Shown here in pieces: positions 40,021-49,067 of a stretch of 64,000 nt of DNA. Below the pieces are notes generated by a model that searched no databases, had not been told where the DNA came from, and saw only the letters and a list, made by a program, of their open reading frames with translations. The stretch covers positions 2,480,001 through 2,544,000 of the forward strand of contig NZ_JAFBBY010000001.1 in NCBI RefSeq assembly GCF_016907515.1. Direction: 5' to 3'. Position 1 is the first letter of the stretch, and every line of letters starts with the position of its first letter. This DNA is from Nocardioides nitrophenolicus. Lineage in GTDB: Bacteria; Actinomycetota; Actinomycetes; Propionibacteriales; Nocardioidaceae. Both the position numbers and the translations under genes were made by a program.

Positions 40021-42171
40021 ATGTCGTTCTCATTGAGCGCGGTGCCGACCCGCGCCGCCCGCTGGAGCGCCACCCACCCGTGGCGCGCGATCGGCGCCTG
40101 GCTGGCGTTCGTCGCGATCGCCGTCGCCCTCGCCGCCACCGTGTCGACCAACGAGGTCGAGGACGCCGACTACCGGATCGGTGAGTCCGGCCGCGCCGAG
40201 GCGCTGGTCGAGCGGGCCGGCCTGGACGCGCCGCCCTCCGAGAGCGTGCTGGTCCGGGCCCGGTCCGGCGAGCTGGACCCGGCGGCGGGCCGGGCCGCGA
40301 CGGCCGAGCTCGCCGACCGGATGCGCACCGTGCCGGGCGTGGCCGACGTCGGCGACGTCGTACCGAGCGCGGACGGGACGGCCCTGCTCGTCCCGGTCGA
40401 GCTGACCTCCGACGAGATCGACGCCGCTCCCCTGCTCGCCGCGACCGCCGCCGTCCAGCGGGCCCATCCGGACCTCGAGGTCGCCCAGGCCGGCGACGTC
40501 ACCATCGACGAGGCGATCAACGAGCGGGTCGGCGAGGACCTGCACTCGGCGGAGTTCATCAGCCTGCCGATCACGCTGGTGCTGATGCTGCTGGCGTTCG
40601 GGGCCCTGATCGCGGCCGGGCTGCCGGTGCTGCTCGCCGCCACCAGCGTGGCCGCGACGATCGGCATCAGCGCACCCATCTCGTGGCTGGTGCCGGCCGA
40701 GTCGACGGTGCTGAGCATGATCGTGCTGATCGGCATGGCGGTCGGCGTCGACTACTCGCTGTTCTACCTCAAGCGGGAGCGCCAGGAGCGGGCCGCCGGC
40801 CGGACGACGCTCGACGCGGTCGCCATCGCCGCCGAGACCTCGGGGCACGCCATCCTGGTCTCCGGTGGCGCCGTGATCGCCGCCCTGGCCGGGCTGTTCG
40901 TGCTCTCCGACGTCACCTTCGACTCCCTGGCCACCGGCGCCATCCTGGTCGTCGCGGTCGCGGTCCTCGGCTCGATCACCGTGCTGCCGGCGCTGCTGGT
41001 CAAGCTCGGGCGCTGGGCGGACCGGCCGCGGCTGCCGTTGCTGTGGCGGCTCACCCGCCGGGTTCCGTCGGGCACGGTCAGCGGCCGGGTCCTCGGCCCG
41101 GTGGTGCGGCATCCCGTGGTCGCCCTGGTCGTCTCCGCCGCCGGGCTGCTCGCGCTCGCCGTACCCGCCCTCGGGATGAAGACCCACCAGGCCAGCATCG
41201 AGACCCTGCCCGCCGACATCCCCGCCGTGCAGACGCTGCGGGCGATCACGCAGGAGTTCCCCGCGGAGGGCACCGCCGCCCAGGTCGTCGTCACCGGCGT
41301 GTCGTCGGGTGCGGCGCGGCCCGCACTGGAGCACCTGGTCGCCGCGGCCGGCGGCGCCGGCTTCGCGACCGACGGGGTCCAGGTGCGCACCTCCGCCGAC
41401 GGCGATACGTCGGTCGTCGACCTGCCGCTGCCCTACGAGGAGGCCGACGACCGCGCCACCGCGGCGATCGAGCGGCTGCGCGCCACGCTCGCGCCGGACG
41501 CGCTGGACCGGCTCGGCCCCGACGGCTCGTGGGCGGTCGGGGGCGGCGCGGCCGAGTCGCTGGACCGCAACGACCTGCGGGAGCAGCGGATGCCGTGGCT
41601 GCTGGGCTTCGTGTTGCTGCTGACCATGGTGATGATGGTCCTGGCCTTCCGCAGCGTGCTGCTCGGCCTGGTGTCCACGGTGCTCAACCTGGCCTCGGTC
41701 GGCGTGGCCTTCGGGCTGCTGTCGATCGTGTTCCAGCACGGCGTCGGCGCGGACCTGCTCGACTTCACCAGCCCCGGCTTCGTGATCGAGTGGATCCCGA
41801 TCTTCGTGCTCGTCGTCCTCGTCGGGCTGTCCATGGACTACCACGTCTTCGTCCTCAGCCGGATCCGCGAGCTCGTCGACCGCGGCCTGCCCGCCCGCGA
41901 CGCCGTCCACCGCGGCATCGCCGACACCGCCGGCGTGATCACCAGCGCCGCCGCGGTGATGGTGTCGGTGTTCGCCATCTTCGCGACGCTGTCGATGATG
42001 GAGATGAAGATGATGGGCGTCGGGCTCGCCGCCGCGATCCTCATCGACGCCACGGTGATCCGGCTGGTGGTGCTCCCGGCGGTGCTGGTGCTGCTGGGCG
42101 AGCGGGCCTGGCCCCGGCGGGCCCGGCCGGCGGCCGTCGTACCGGCGCGGGAGGCGGCGCTGGTCAGCTGA
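40021..42171 (+). CDS. MmpL/RND-superfamily membrane transporter
   Basis: A 716-aa exporter with the N-terminal helix AIGAWLAFVAIAVALAATV, an outside domain, five helices with VGVDYSLFYLKRERQE, then the second half with VLVGLSMDYHVFVLSRIRE. Both GxDY-type proton-relay motifs are intact. ATG 40021 has AGGAG 7-8 nt upstream; the in-frame ATG 36 nt earlier has none. It probably exports a lipid or antimicrobial compound under control of the divergent two-component system. A 20-bp hairpin follows the stop. It is only distantly similar to the MmpL protein at 19007-21310. Confidence 0.92.
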   Translation: MSFSLSAVPTRAARWSATHPWRAIGAWLAFVAIAVALAATVSTNEVEDADYRIGESGRAEALVERAGLDAPPSESVLVRARSGELDPAAGRAATAELADRMRTVPGVADVGDVVPSADGTALLVPVELTSDEIDAAPLLAATAAVQRAHPDLEVAQAGDVTIDEAINERVGEDLHSAEFISLPITLVLMLLAFGALIAAGLPVLLAATSVAATIGISAPISWLVPAESTVLSMIVLIGMAVGVDYSLFYLKRERQERAAGRTTLDAVAIAAETSGHAILVSGGAVIAALAGLFVLSDVTFDSLATGAILVVAVAVLGSITVLPALLVKLGRWADRPRLPLLWRLTRRVPSGTVSGRVLGPVVRHPVVALVVSAAGLLALAVPALGMKTHQASIETLPADIPAVQTLRAITQEFPAEGTAAQVVVTGVSSGAARPALEHLVAAAGGAGFATDGVQVRTSADGDTSVVDLPLPYEEADDRATAAIERLRATLAPDALDRLGPDGSWAVGGGAAESLDRNDLREQRMPWLLGFVLLLTMVMMVLAFRSVLLGLVSTVLNLASVGVAFGLLSIVFQHGVGADLLDFTSPGFVIEWIPIFVLVVLVGLSMDYHVFVLSRIRELVDRGLPARDAVHRGIADTAGVITSAAAVMVSVFAIFATLSMMEMKMMGVGLAAAILIDATVIRLVVLPAVLVLLGERAWPRRARPAAVVPAREAALVS

Positions 42172-42194
42172 GTGGTCGGGCCGGGTTCTCCCGT

Positions 42195-42251
42195 CGCATC
42201 TGACGAATGGGCTGAAGAAGTGGCCGATCTGCAGCCCGTTCGTCAGATGCG
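42195..42251. terminator. 20-bp hairpin between convergent exporter and IclR genes
   Basis: CGCATCTGACGAATGGGCTG (42195-42214) pairs with 42232-42251 over 20 positions, one a wobble, with a 17-nt loop. It starts 24 nt after the exporter stop and ends 28 nt before the IclR stop, so it can serve both directions. Confidence 0.75.
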
Positions 42252-42278
42252 CGGCGAAAACGCTGGGCGAGGCCCGCC

Positions 42279-43013
42279 TCACGACGAGCTGAGCGCCCGT
42301 TCGATCCCGCGGGCGCAGCGGTGCAGCTCGTGCACCCAGCCCGGCACCCGGTCCCGGGAGAAGCGCGCGGTCGGCAGCGCCAGCGAGATGCCGGCCACCA
42401 TCCCGTCCGCCCACCGCACCGGTACGCCGATCGCCGAGAGCCCGGTCTCGGTCTGCTCGTTGTTGAGCGCGAACCCGTTCTGGCGCACCGCGCGCAGGGC
42501 TCGGCGTACCTTGGTCCGCTCGGTCGGCTCCAGGCCGGCGAGCACCGCCGCCAGCGCGTCGTCGTCGAGGACCGACAGCATCGCCTTGCCGGCGCTGCTC
42601 ACGTGGGCGGGCAGCGCCTTGCCGGTGCGGTCCCCGACGCGCAGCGGCTGCTCGCACTCGACGGTGTGCACGAAGCGTGCCTCGCCGCCGGTCAGCACCA
42701 GCAGGTTGGCCGACTCGCTCGTGCGGTCGACCAGCCGCTGCAGGTGGGGCAGTGCGGCCTGGCGCAGCGCCGAGAGCGGCACCGCCGTGGTCGAGCCGTG
42801 GAGCAGCGGTCCGGCCCGGTAGCGCTTGTCGGCGTCCTGCTCGGCGAAGTCGCGGTAGACCAGCATCGCGAGGAGCCGGTGCGCGGTGGAGGGCGAGACG
42901 CCGAGCCGGGCCGCGGCGTCGGTGACCCGCATCGGCCCCTCGAGCACGAGCAGCTGGGCGAGCAGCAGCGCGTTGTCGACCGACTCGATGGCGTACGACG
43001 GCCGGTTCTTCAT
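42279..43013 (-). CDS. IclR-family transcriptional regulator
   Basis: A 244-aa regulator. The winged helix (RVTDAAARLGVSPSTAHRLL) is N-terminal, and the IclR effector domain follows with SSAGKAMLSVLDDD and LSAIGVPVRWADGMVAGISLALP, both signatures of the family. ATG 43013 is preferred over 43019 because GGAG lies 9 nt before it. IclR proteins usually sense aromatic or acid intermediates and control the adjacent catabolic gene; here that is the divergent FAD monooxygenase. TTCTG/CAGAA sites lie in the 71-bp gap. Confidence 0.92.
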   Translation of the reverse strand: MKNRPSYAIESVDNALLLAQLLVLEGPMRVTDAAARLGVSPSTAHRLLAMLVYRDFAEQDADKRYRAGPLLHGSTTAVPLSALRQAALPHLQRLVDRTSESANLLVLTGGEARFVHTVECEQPLRVGDRTGKALPAHVSSAGKAMLSVLDDDALAAVLAGLEPTERTKVRRALRAVRQNGFALNNEQTETGLSAIGVPVRWADGMVAGISLALPTARFSRDRVPGWVHELHRCARGIERALSSS

Positions 43014-43027
43014 CCGCATGCGCTCCT

Positions 43028-43062
43028 TTCTGCGCTACAGAATACCGTTCCCCGCGATTCTG
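43028..43062. promoter_or_regulatory. Candidate IclR operators TTCTG-N5-CAGAA and CAGAAT-N13-ATTCTG
   Basis: TTCTG (43028-43032) and CAGAA (43038-43042) form a 15-bp palindrome. CAGAAT (43038-43043) and ATTCTG (43057-43062) form a second inverted repeat sharing the middle half-site. Together they fill the gap between the IclR start and the monooxygenase start, the usual location for an IclR operator array. The IclR SD lies just to the left. Confidence 0.55.
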
Positions 43063-43084
43063 CAGGCTGCCTAGCGTGCCATCC

Positions 43085-44956
43085 ATGCAGTTCTACCGAG
43101 ACGGCTATCGGCCGGGAGATCCCGACCTCCTCCCGGCCGCGCCCGGCGCGGCGGAGCGGGCCGGGAGCCTGCCCCCCGAGGTCGACGTGCTCATCGTCGG
43201 CACCGGACCCGCCGGCACCGTCCTCGGCGCCCAGCTCGCGGCCTTCCCGTCGATCCGCACCGCCGTCGTGGAGCGACGCGAGGGTCCGCTCCAGGTCGGC
43301 CAGGCGGACGGCGTGGCCTGCCGCACCGTGGAGATGTTCCAGGCCTTCGGGCTCGCCGAGGCGCTGCTGCGCGAGGCGTACTGGGTCAACGAGGTCCGGT
43401 TCTGGGGCCCCTCCGAGGCCGACCGGTCCCGCATCGCCCGCACCGGCTGGGTCGAGGACACCCCGGCCGGGTTGAGCGAGTTCCCCCACGTCATCGTCAA
43501 CCAGGCCCGGATGCAGCAGTTCCTCCTCGACCACATGGCACGCTCCGCGAGCCGACTCGAGCCGGCGTACGGACTCGAGCTGGTGACCCTCGACGTCGGC
43601 GCGGGCGAGCACCCGGTGACGGTGACCCTGCGTCGCGCGGACGGCTCGCAGGAGACCGTGCGGGCGCGCTACGTGGTGGGCTGCGACGGCGCCCGCAGCG
43701 CGGTACGCCGGGCGATCGGCCTGGAGCTGCGCGGTGACGCCGCGAACCACGCGTGGGGCGTGCTGGACGTGCTCGCGACCACCGACTTCCCGGACTGGCG
43801 CACCAAGAACGTGGTCCAGTCCGACGGCAAGGGCAGCCTGCTGATGATCCCGCGCGAGGGCGGCACCATGGTGCGCTGCTATGTCGACCTCGGCGAGGTC
43901 CCGGCCGACGACGCCGGCCGGGTCCGCGCCACCACGGTCGAGCGGCTGGTCGAGATCACCAACGACATCCTGCACCCCTACTCGGTCGACGTGCGCTCAG
44001 TCGCGTGGTCCTCGGTCTACGAGGTCGGGCAGCGGCTGGCCGACCGGTTCGACGACGCCGAGGGCTCCGCGCAGCCGCGGGTCTTCATCGCCGGCGACGC
44101 CTGCCACACCCACTCCGCGAAGGCCGGCCAGGGCATGAACGTCTCGATGCAGGACGCCTTCAACCTTGGCTGGAAGCTGGCCGCCGTCCTCGAGGGGCGC
44201 TCGGACGCCGACCTGCTGCGCACCTACTCCGCCGAGCGCCAGGCCGTCGCCCAGGACCTGATCGACTTCGACCGCTTCTGGTCCGACTTCATCGCCCAGC
44301 CCGTCGTCGACGAGTCCCACCCCGAGCTCGGTGGCATCACCGCCGAGCAGATGCGGACCCAGTTCGCCCGCCAGGGCCGCTACACCGCGGGCCTCGCCAC
44401 GACGTACGCACCGTCGGCGATCGTCGGCGACGACTCCCACCAGGCGCTGGCCAAGGGCTTCGAGGTCGGCACCCGCTTCCACTCCGCTCCGGTGATCCGG
44501 CTCGCCGACGCCCGGCCGCTCCAGCTCGGGCACGCCCAGCGCGCCGACGGCCGCTGGCGGATCTTCGCCTTCGGCGGTGCCACCCACGACGGCCTGCTGG
44601 ACCTGGCCACCTGGCTCGGCGACTCTCCCGACTCCCCGCTCGCCCGGTTCACCCCCGCCGGCGCCGACCTCGACAGCGTGATCGACGTGCACGGCGTCTT
44701 CCGCTGCGGCCACCACGACCTCGACCCGTCCGACCTGCCGGCGGTGCTGCTGCCCCGCACCGGCCCGCTGGGCCTGCAGGACTGGGAGAAGGCGTGGGCG
44801 GTGGACGCCCGGGAGGATGTGTTCGCGGCCCGCGGCATCGACCCCGAGGGCGCGCTCGTGGTCGTCCGCCCGGACCAGTACGTCGCGCACGTGCTCCCGC
44901 TCACCGCGCGGGAGGAGCTGACCCGGTTCTTCGGGGGCTTCCTCAGGAGCCGGTGA
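43085..44956 (+). CDS. FAD-dependent aromatic hydroxylase (phenol 2-monooxygenase / 3-hydroxybenzoate 4-monooxygenase type)
   Basis: A 623-aa flavoprotein. ATG 43085 gives MQFYRDGYRPGDPD, the standard opening of this group; GTG 43076 would add three residues. GTGPAG (FAD) is near residue 40, the DG motif CDGARSAVRRAIG near 200, and the GD motif FIAGDACHTHSAKAGQGMNVSMQDAFNLGWKLA (described, ~335-368) closes the FAD site. The last ~200 residues are the thioredoxin-like dimerisation domain of phenol hydroxylases. It hydroxylates a phenolic or similar ring with NAD(P)H. It is divergent from IclR and converges on, and overlaps by 14 nt, the crotonase gene. Confidence 0.92.
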   Translation: MQFYRDGYRPGDPDLLPAAPGAAERAGSLPPEVDVLIVGTGPAGTVLGAQLAAFPSIRTAVVERREGPLQVGQADGVACRTVEMFQAFGLAEALLREAYWVNEVRFWGPSEADRSRIARTGWVEDTPAGLSEFPHVIVNQARMQQFLLDHMARSASRLEPAYGLELVTLDVGAGEHPVTVTLRRADGSQETVRARYVVGCDGARSAVRRAIGLELRGDAANHAWGVLDVLATTDFPDWRTKNVVQSDGKGSLLMIPREGGTMVRCYVDLGEVPADDAGRVRATTVERLVEITNDILHPYSVDVRSVAWSSVYEVGQRLADRFDDAEGSAQPRVFIAGDACHTHSAKAGQGMNVSMQDAFNLGWKLAAVLEGRSDADLLRTYSAERQAVAQDLIDFDRFWSDFIAQPVVDESHPELGGITAEQMRTQFARQGRYTAGLATTYAPSAIVGDDSHQALAKGFEVGTRFHSAPVIRLADARPLQLGHAQRADGRWRIFAFGGATHDGLLDLATWLGDSPDSPLARFTPAGADLDSVIDVHGVFRCGHHDLDPSDLPAVLLPRTGPLGLQDWEKAWAVDAREDVFAARGIDPEGALVVVRPDQYVAHVLPLTAREELTRFFGGFLRSR

Positions 44957-45731
44957 AGACGGGCGCGGTCCGGTTCAGGAAGGCCTCGACCGCCACCGCG
45001 TGGTCCCGGCTGAGTCCGAGCGCGCTCTGCTCGACCGCCTCGGCCTGCAGCGTCTCGGCCAGGGACCGCGAGGATCCCGCGGCGAGCAGCCGCTTCGAGG
45101 CGGCGAGCGCCCGGGTGGGGCCGGCCGCTAACCGGTCCGCCAGCGTCCGGGCGGTGGCGAGGACCTGGTCGGCGGGGACCACCTCCCCGGCGAAGCCCCA
45201 GCCGACGGCCTGCTCGACCGTGAAGCTCTCGCCGAGCAGCACCAGCCGGCTGGCACGGGCCTGGCCGACCGCGCGGACCAGGGACGCGGAGACCCCGGAG
45301 TCGCAGGTGAGCCCGACACCGGTGAACGCCGTGGCGAGGGTCGCGCCGGACGCCCAGACCTGCAGGTCGCAGGCCAGCGCGAAGCCGAGGCCCGCGCCGA
45401 CGCAGGTGCCGTTGACCGCGGCCACGACCGGCTTCGGCATGCTCGCCAGGGCCAGGGTGATCGGGTTGTAGTGCGCCAGCACGGTGTCGCCGGCGCGCGC
45501 GGGGTTCGCCTGGAGCGCCTGCACGGCCTCGCGCAGGTCCTGCCCCACGGTGAAGACGGACCCGGCGCCGGTGAGCACGACCGCGCGCACGGCGTCGTCG
45601 CTGCCGACCTCGCGCAGCGCCTCGACCAGCGCGGACTTCAGCGCGGTGCTGAACGCATTGCCGGCGTCGGGGCGGTGCAGGGTGACGATCGCGGTGGCGC
45701 CGTCGCGGTCCAGCAGGACCTCGTCGCTCAT
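44943..45731 (-). CDS. Crotonase-family protein, PaaG-like (isomerase type)
   Basis: A 262-aa crotonase. The oxyanion loops AAVNGTCVGAGLGFALACDL and GAGSVFTVGQDL are present. The usual first catalytic Glu is not there (GLGF), while GVGLTCDSG keeps the Asp-Ser-Gly of PaaG, the ring-opening 1,2-epoxyphenylacetyl-CoA isomerase. An isomerase or delta-3/delta-2 shift is thus more likely than simple hydration. It is the last gene of a minus-strand run, overlapping the VOC gene by 4 nt and ending inside the convergent FAD monooxygenase gene. Confidence 0.88.
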   Translation of the reverse strand: MSDEVLLDRDGATAIVTLHRPDAGNAFSTALKSALVEALREVGSDDAVRAVVLTGAGSVFTVGQDLREAVQALQANPARAGDTVLAHYNPITLALASMPKPVVAAVNGTCVGAGLGFALACDLQVWASGATLATAFTGVGLTCDSGVSASLVRAVGQARASRLVLLGESFTVEQAVGWGFAGEVVPADQVLATARTLADRLAAGPTRALAASKRLLAAGSSRSLAETLQAEAVEQSALGLSRDHAVAVEAFLNRTAPVFTGS

Positions 45732-46063
45732 GTGGTCCTCTCGTAGAGCGCCACCGGGTTGCCGGAGGGATCGGTGACCACGACCCGCCGCTCGTGGGGA
45801 CCCACCACCGGGTCCCCGGCAGCGGTCCCGGCCGCACCCAGCCGGGCGATGCAGGCGTCGAGGTCGTCGACCTCGATGCTCACCATGGTGCGGCCGGCGA
45901 GCGGCTGCTGGGTCTCGTCGGCCAGGCCGAGCGTGACGGTGCCGTCGGTGACCGCGGCGTACCGGTCCCCGTCGCGGAAGCGCGTGGTCAGCCCGAGCTC
46001 GCCGTAGAAGGCGAGCTGGGCGTCCAGGTCCTCCGCGGGGACGATGACGTGCCCGATCCTCAT
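45728..46063 (-). CDS. VOC/glyoxalase-fold protein
   Basis: A 111-aa single-domain protein with two beta-alpha-beta-beta-beta units (MRIGHVIVPAEDLDAQLAFY and TMVSIEVDDLDACIARL) and the family ending VVTDPSGNPVALYE. His4, Glu48-like and Glu near the C-terminus could bind a metal. VOC enzymes include epimerases, extradiol dioxygenases and glyoxalases; the reaction is not predictable. Overlaps of 4 nt on both sides tie it to the LLM oxidoreductase and the crotonase. Confidence 0.85.
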   Translation of the reverse strand: MRIGHVIVPAEDLDAQLAFYGELGLTTRFRDGDRYAAVTDGTVTLGLADETQQPLAGRTMVSIEVDDLDACIARLGAAGTAAGDPVVGPHERRVVVTDPSGNPVALYERTT

Positions 46064-47040
46064 CCGCGGAACCTCGGCATCACCTCACGGGCGAACCGCT
46101 CCACGATCCGCACCGACTCCTCGATCGGCAGGCCGAGCCACTGCGCGCGGAAGACGAAGTGGTTGTAGCCGGCGTCCGCGAAGTCCTGCACCTTGGCCGC
46201 GACGTCGTCCGGCGAGCCGAAGAAGAGGGCCTTGTGCTTGATCCCCTCCCACTGGGACTCGAAGTAGTCCATGCCGTACTGGACGTACTCGCCGTAGGAG
46301 CGACGCACCGGCTCCCCCGCTATCTCCCAGGCCTGGTCGAAGGAGTCGGCCACGCACAGGTCCCGGTGGATCGGGAAGGTGGCGCCGTCGTCGGAGAAGC
46401 CTGCCTCGGCCCGGAGTCCCCGGTAGTCCTTCAGGTTGCCGACCGCCCAGTTGCGGCGCACGTTCGACGGCGCGAGCCAGGGCAGGCCCTGGCGCGCGAT
46501 CCGCTCGATGCCGATCGGCCCGTTGGCGCCCACCCAGACCGGGATCTCCTCCTGCGCCGGCAGCACGCTGCAGCGCACGCCGTCGAGGTCGAAGTGCTTG
46601 CCGTGGTGGACGACCTTCTCCCCGGTCCACAGCGCACGCATCACCTCGAGGGACTCGTTCATCCGCGAGACGCGGGTCCGCCGCTCGATGCCGAACGAGG
46701 CGAACTCGTCCTCGCGGTAGCCCGATCCGATGCCGAGGACGAAGCGGCCCCCGGACATCTGGTCGATGGTGGCGATCTCCTCGGCCCAGTGCACCGGATG
46801 GCCCAGCGGCAGGATCAGGATCCCGGTGCCGAGCTCCATCTCGCCCGAGTGCTCGATCAGCCGCGACAGCAGCGGGAGCGGCTGTGGCGTGCTGAGCGAG
46901 GACAGGTAGTGGTGGATGCCGAAGACCGAGTCGTAGCCCAGGTCCCGGACGTGCTGGACGTACTCGACGATCTCACCGGTACGCCGGCCGAGGTCGTCGC
47001 CCGGCTGGTACTGGTGGTCGAGGAGGATGCCGAACTTCAC
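46060..47040 (-). CDS. LLM-class (luciferase-like) flavin oxidoreductase 1
   Basis: A 326-aa TIM-barrel flavoprotein from GTG 47040, beginning MKFGILLDHQYQPGDDLG. The core has LGYDSVFGIHHYLS, GTGILILPLGHPVHWAEEIATIDQMSGGR and LGIGSGYREDEFASFG, all family signatures. It is a probable reduced-flavin monooxygenase; FMN or F420 use cannot be told. It closely resembles the LLM protein at 48069-49067 (similar DLG opening, SNLATPQP/SSLSTPQP, GWLGMP/QWLGLP endings), pointing to duplication. It lies between a VOC gene (overlap) and a second crotonase (8 nt). Confidence 0.92.
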   Translation of the reverse strand: MKFGILLDHQYQPGDDLGRRTGEIVEYVQHVRDLGYDSVFGIHHYLSSLSTPQPLPLLSRLIEHSGEMELGTGILILPLGHPVHWAEEIATIDQMSGGRFVLGIGSGYREDEFASFGIERRTRVSRMNESLEVMRALWTGEKVVHHGKHFDLDGVRCSVLPAQEEIPVWVGANGPIGIERIARQGLPWLAPSNVRRNWAVGNLKDYRGLRAEAGFSDDGATFPIHRDLCVADSFDQAWEIAGEPVRRSYGEYVQYGMDYFESQWEGIKHKALFFGSPDDVAAKVQDFADAGYNHFVFRAQWLGLPIEESVRIVERFAREVMPRFRG

Positions 47041-47047
47041 GGGAGGA

Positions 47048-48019
47048 TCAGTCCTCCTGGGACCGGGCGTCGCTGAGCCGGAAGTACGGCGCGACCAGGC
47101 GGTCGCGGTCGGCGAGCGCGCGGCTGACACCCTTGTCGCGACGCTCCTTGAGGAAGTTCCAGTCGCCCTCGTCGAAGGAGGCGTTGGTGGCCCAGCCGTG
47201 GCCGACCCAGCCGGTCATCGCGCCGAGACCCTTGCCGCGCGCCTCCATCACGATCTGCATCATCGACTTGCCCATCATCAGCGAGTCGAGCGGCATCACC
47301 GCGATCGCCTCGGCGTAGTCGGCGACCCACTGGTCCAGCTCGTCGCGCTCGACGACCTTGGTGACCAGGCCCTTGGCCTCGCCCTCCTCGGCGCCGATGG
47401 CGCGCATGGTGAGCATGACGTCCTTCATCGTCGTCAGGCCCATCTTCTCGATCCAGTGATACATGTCCTGCGGACCGGGGCCGAGATAGCGGAACGCCGG
47501 GTGGGTGAACTTGGCGTCCGGGCTGGCGATCACGATGTCGGCGGAGAGCGCGATCTGGAAGTGCCCGCCGTAGCAGTAGCCCTGCACCTGGCAGATCGTC
47601 GCCTTCAGCGACTCGATGATCGGCCGGGTGAAGCCCGAGGACAGCACGTTGCGGTCGGGGAGGATCCGCTGGCGCTGGGCCGGACGGCGGCGTGAGGCCT
47701 TGTCGGTCCCGGACTTGTAGCCGATGTAGTGGCCCAGCTCGGCGGCGTCGGCGCCGGTGCCGAAGTGCTCGCCCTCACCCTTGAAGATGATGACCTTCAC
47801 CCGGTCGTCGGACTCGGCCTCGCGGACCAGGTCGCCCACCCGCTCGAAGGCGGCCACCGGGATCGCGTTGAGCCGGTCGGGCCGGTCGAAGGTGATCGTG
47901 GCGGTGCAGCGCTTCTCGTCCACCTCGTAGCGGACGTACTTCGCGAGGACCTCGGGGTCGACCTCCATGTTGTCGACGTCCCACTGGTTCTCCAGCAGCT
48001 CTGCTTCGGTCTTCTTCAC
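47048..48019 (-). CDS. Crotonase-family protein lacking both usual catalytic glutamates
   Basis: A 323-aa crotonase from GTG 48019 (AAGGACG ~8 nt upstream), longer than usual because of a ~30-residue N-terminal extension. The fold is clear (TITFDRPDRLNAI, VQGYCYGGHFQIALSADIVIAS). At the first Glu position the sequence is HFQIAL, and at the second THPAFRYLGPG, so both Glu appear replaced (Gln and Ala). A hydratase is therefore unlikely; carbon-carbon bond hydrolysis, as in ring-cleaving crotonases, or dehalogenase/decarboxylase chemistry are options. It sits among the LLM genes, so it probably acts on an oxidised CoA ester. Confidence 0.88.
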   Translation of the reverse strand: MKKTEAELLENQWDVDNMEVDPEVLAKYVRYEVDEKRCTATITFDRPDRLNAIPVAAFERVGDLVREAESDDRVKVIIFKGEGEHFGTGADAAELGHYIGYKSGTDKASRRRPAQRQRILPDRNVLSSGFTRPIIESLKATICQVQGYCYGGHFQIALSADIVIASPDAKFTHPAFRYLGPGPQDMYHWIEKMGLTTMKDVMLTMRAIGAEEGEAKGLVTKVVERDELDQWVADYAEAIAVMPLDSLMMGKSMMQIVMEARGKGLGAMTGWVGHGWATNASFDEGDWNFLKERRDKGVSRALADRDRLVAPYFRLSDARSQED

Positions 48020-48068
48020 GGTCTCGTCCTTCTGGTTGTTCGTGGATCCGGGGATGGGCGGGGATGCG

Positions 48069-49067
48069 TCAGCGGAACGCGGGGATCACCTCGGCGGCGA
48101 AGAGGCGGAGCGATGCGCGGACCTGCTCGGTCGGCATGCCCAGCCATCCGGGCCGGAAGATGAGGTGGTTGAAGCCGAGGTCGCGCAGCGCGGAGATCCG
48201 CTCGACCAGGTACTCGGGAGAGCCGAGCAGCAGCGTGTTGACGACCAGCTCGTCGAAGCGGTCCCGCTGCCAGCGCAGCGCCGGATACTCGGCGTACGTC
48301 GAGTACTCGGTGCGGGCGTGCGGCAGCGCCTCGGCGACCGCTCGCTCGTCACTCGGCGCGCAGTAGAGCTCGACGCCCACCGGTCGCTCCACGTCGACGG
48401 TGTCCTTGCCGGCCTCGACCAGCGCCTGGTCGTAGACCGCCAGGTGGTCGGGGAGGAAGGTCTTGCTGGGCGCGTTGCCCGGGGCGTACCAGGCGTCGCC
48501 GAGGCGGGCGGCGCGGCGCACCGCCTTCTTGCCGCCTGCGCCGACCCAGATCGGGGGGCCACCGGGAGTGAGCGGGCGGATGCCGATGGAGGCGTCGTGC
48601 AGCGGGTAGAACTCGCCGTCGTGGTCGACCGGCTCCCCCGACCACAGCGCGCGGATCACCCGGAGGCTCTCGTCGAACCGGCGGAACCGGGTCTCCGGGT
48701 CGACGCCGAAGGCGGCGAACTCGTTCTCGCGGTAGCCGGCGCCGACGCCGAGCACGACCCGGCCGCCGGAGAGGTGGTCGAGGGTGGCGAACTCCTCGGC
48801 GACGTGGACCGGGTGGAACAGCGGCAGCAGCAGGATGCCGGTGCCGAGCGTCATCTCGCCCGAGCGCGGGATCAGGCTCGCCAGCATCGAGATCGGCTGC
48901 GGCGTGGCCAGGTTGGACTGGAAGTGGTTGATCGTCCACACCGAGTCGTAGCCCAGCTCCGCGGCCAGCTCGACCGTCCCGAAGAGGTCACTGAGGTGGG
49001 TGCCGAGGTCGTCGGCGTGGGGGTACTGGTGGGATGCCATGATCCCGAACCTCATCGGCCCGCTCAT
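48069..49067 (-). CDS. LLM-class flavin oxidoreductase 2
   Basis: A 332-aa luciferase-fold protein beginning MSGPMRFGIMASHQYPHADDLG. Family blocks are LGYDSVWTINHFQS, GTGILLLPLFHPVHVAEEFATLDHLSGGR and LGVGAGYRENEFAAFG. ATG 49067 overlaps the stop of the acyl-CoA ligase gene (ATGA). It is the nearest relative, by eye, of the LLM protein at 46060-47040. Likely reaction: flavin-dependent oxygenation or dehydrogenation of a CoA-linked or free intermediate. Confidence 0.92.
   Translation of the reverse strand: MSGPMRFGIMASHQYPHADDLGTHLSDLFGTVELAAELGYDSVWTINHFQSNLATPQPISMLASLIPRSGEMTLGTGILLLPLFHPVHVAEEFATLDHLSGGRVVLGVGAGYRENEFAAFGVDPETRFRRFDESLRVIRALWSGEPVDHDGEFYPLHDASIGIRPLTPGGPPIWVGAGGKKAVRRAARLGDAWYAPGNAPSKTFLPDHLAVYDQALVEAGKDTVDVERPVGVELYCAPSDERAVAEALPHARTEYSTYAEYPALRWQRDRFDELVVNTLLLGSPEYLVERISALRDLGFNHLIFRPGWLGMPTEQVRASLRLFAAEVIPAFR

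Noticed and set aside
47048..48019. Calling the second crotonase a simple enoyl-CoA hydratase
   Set aside because: Both positions normally holding catalytic Glu carry other residues, so the general name crotonase-family was kept.
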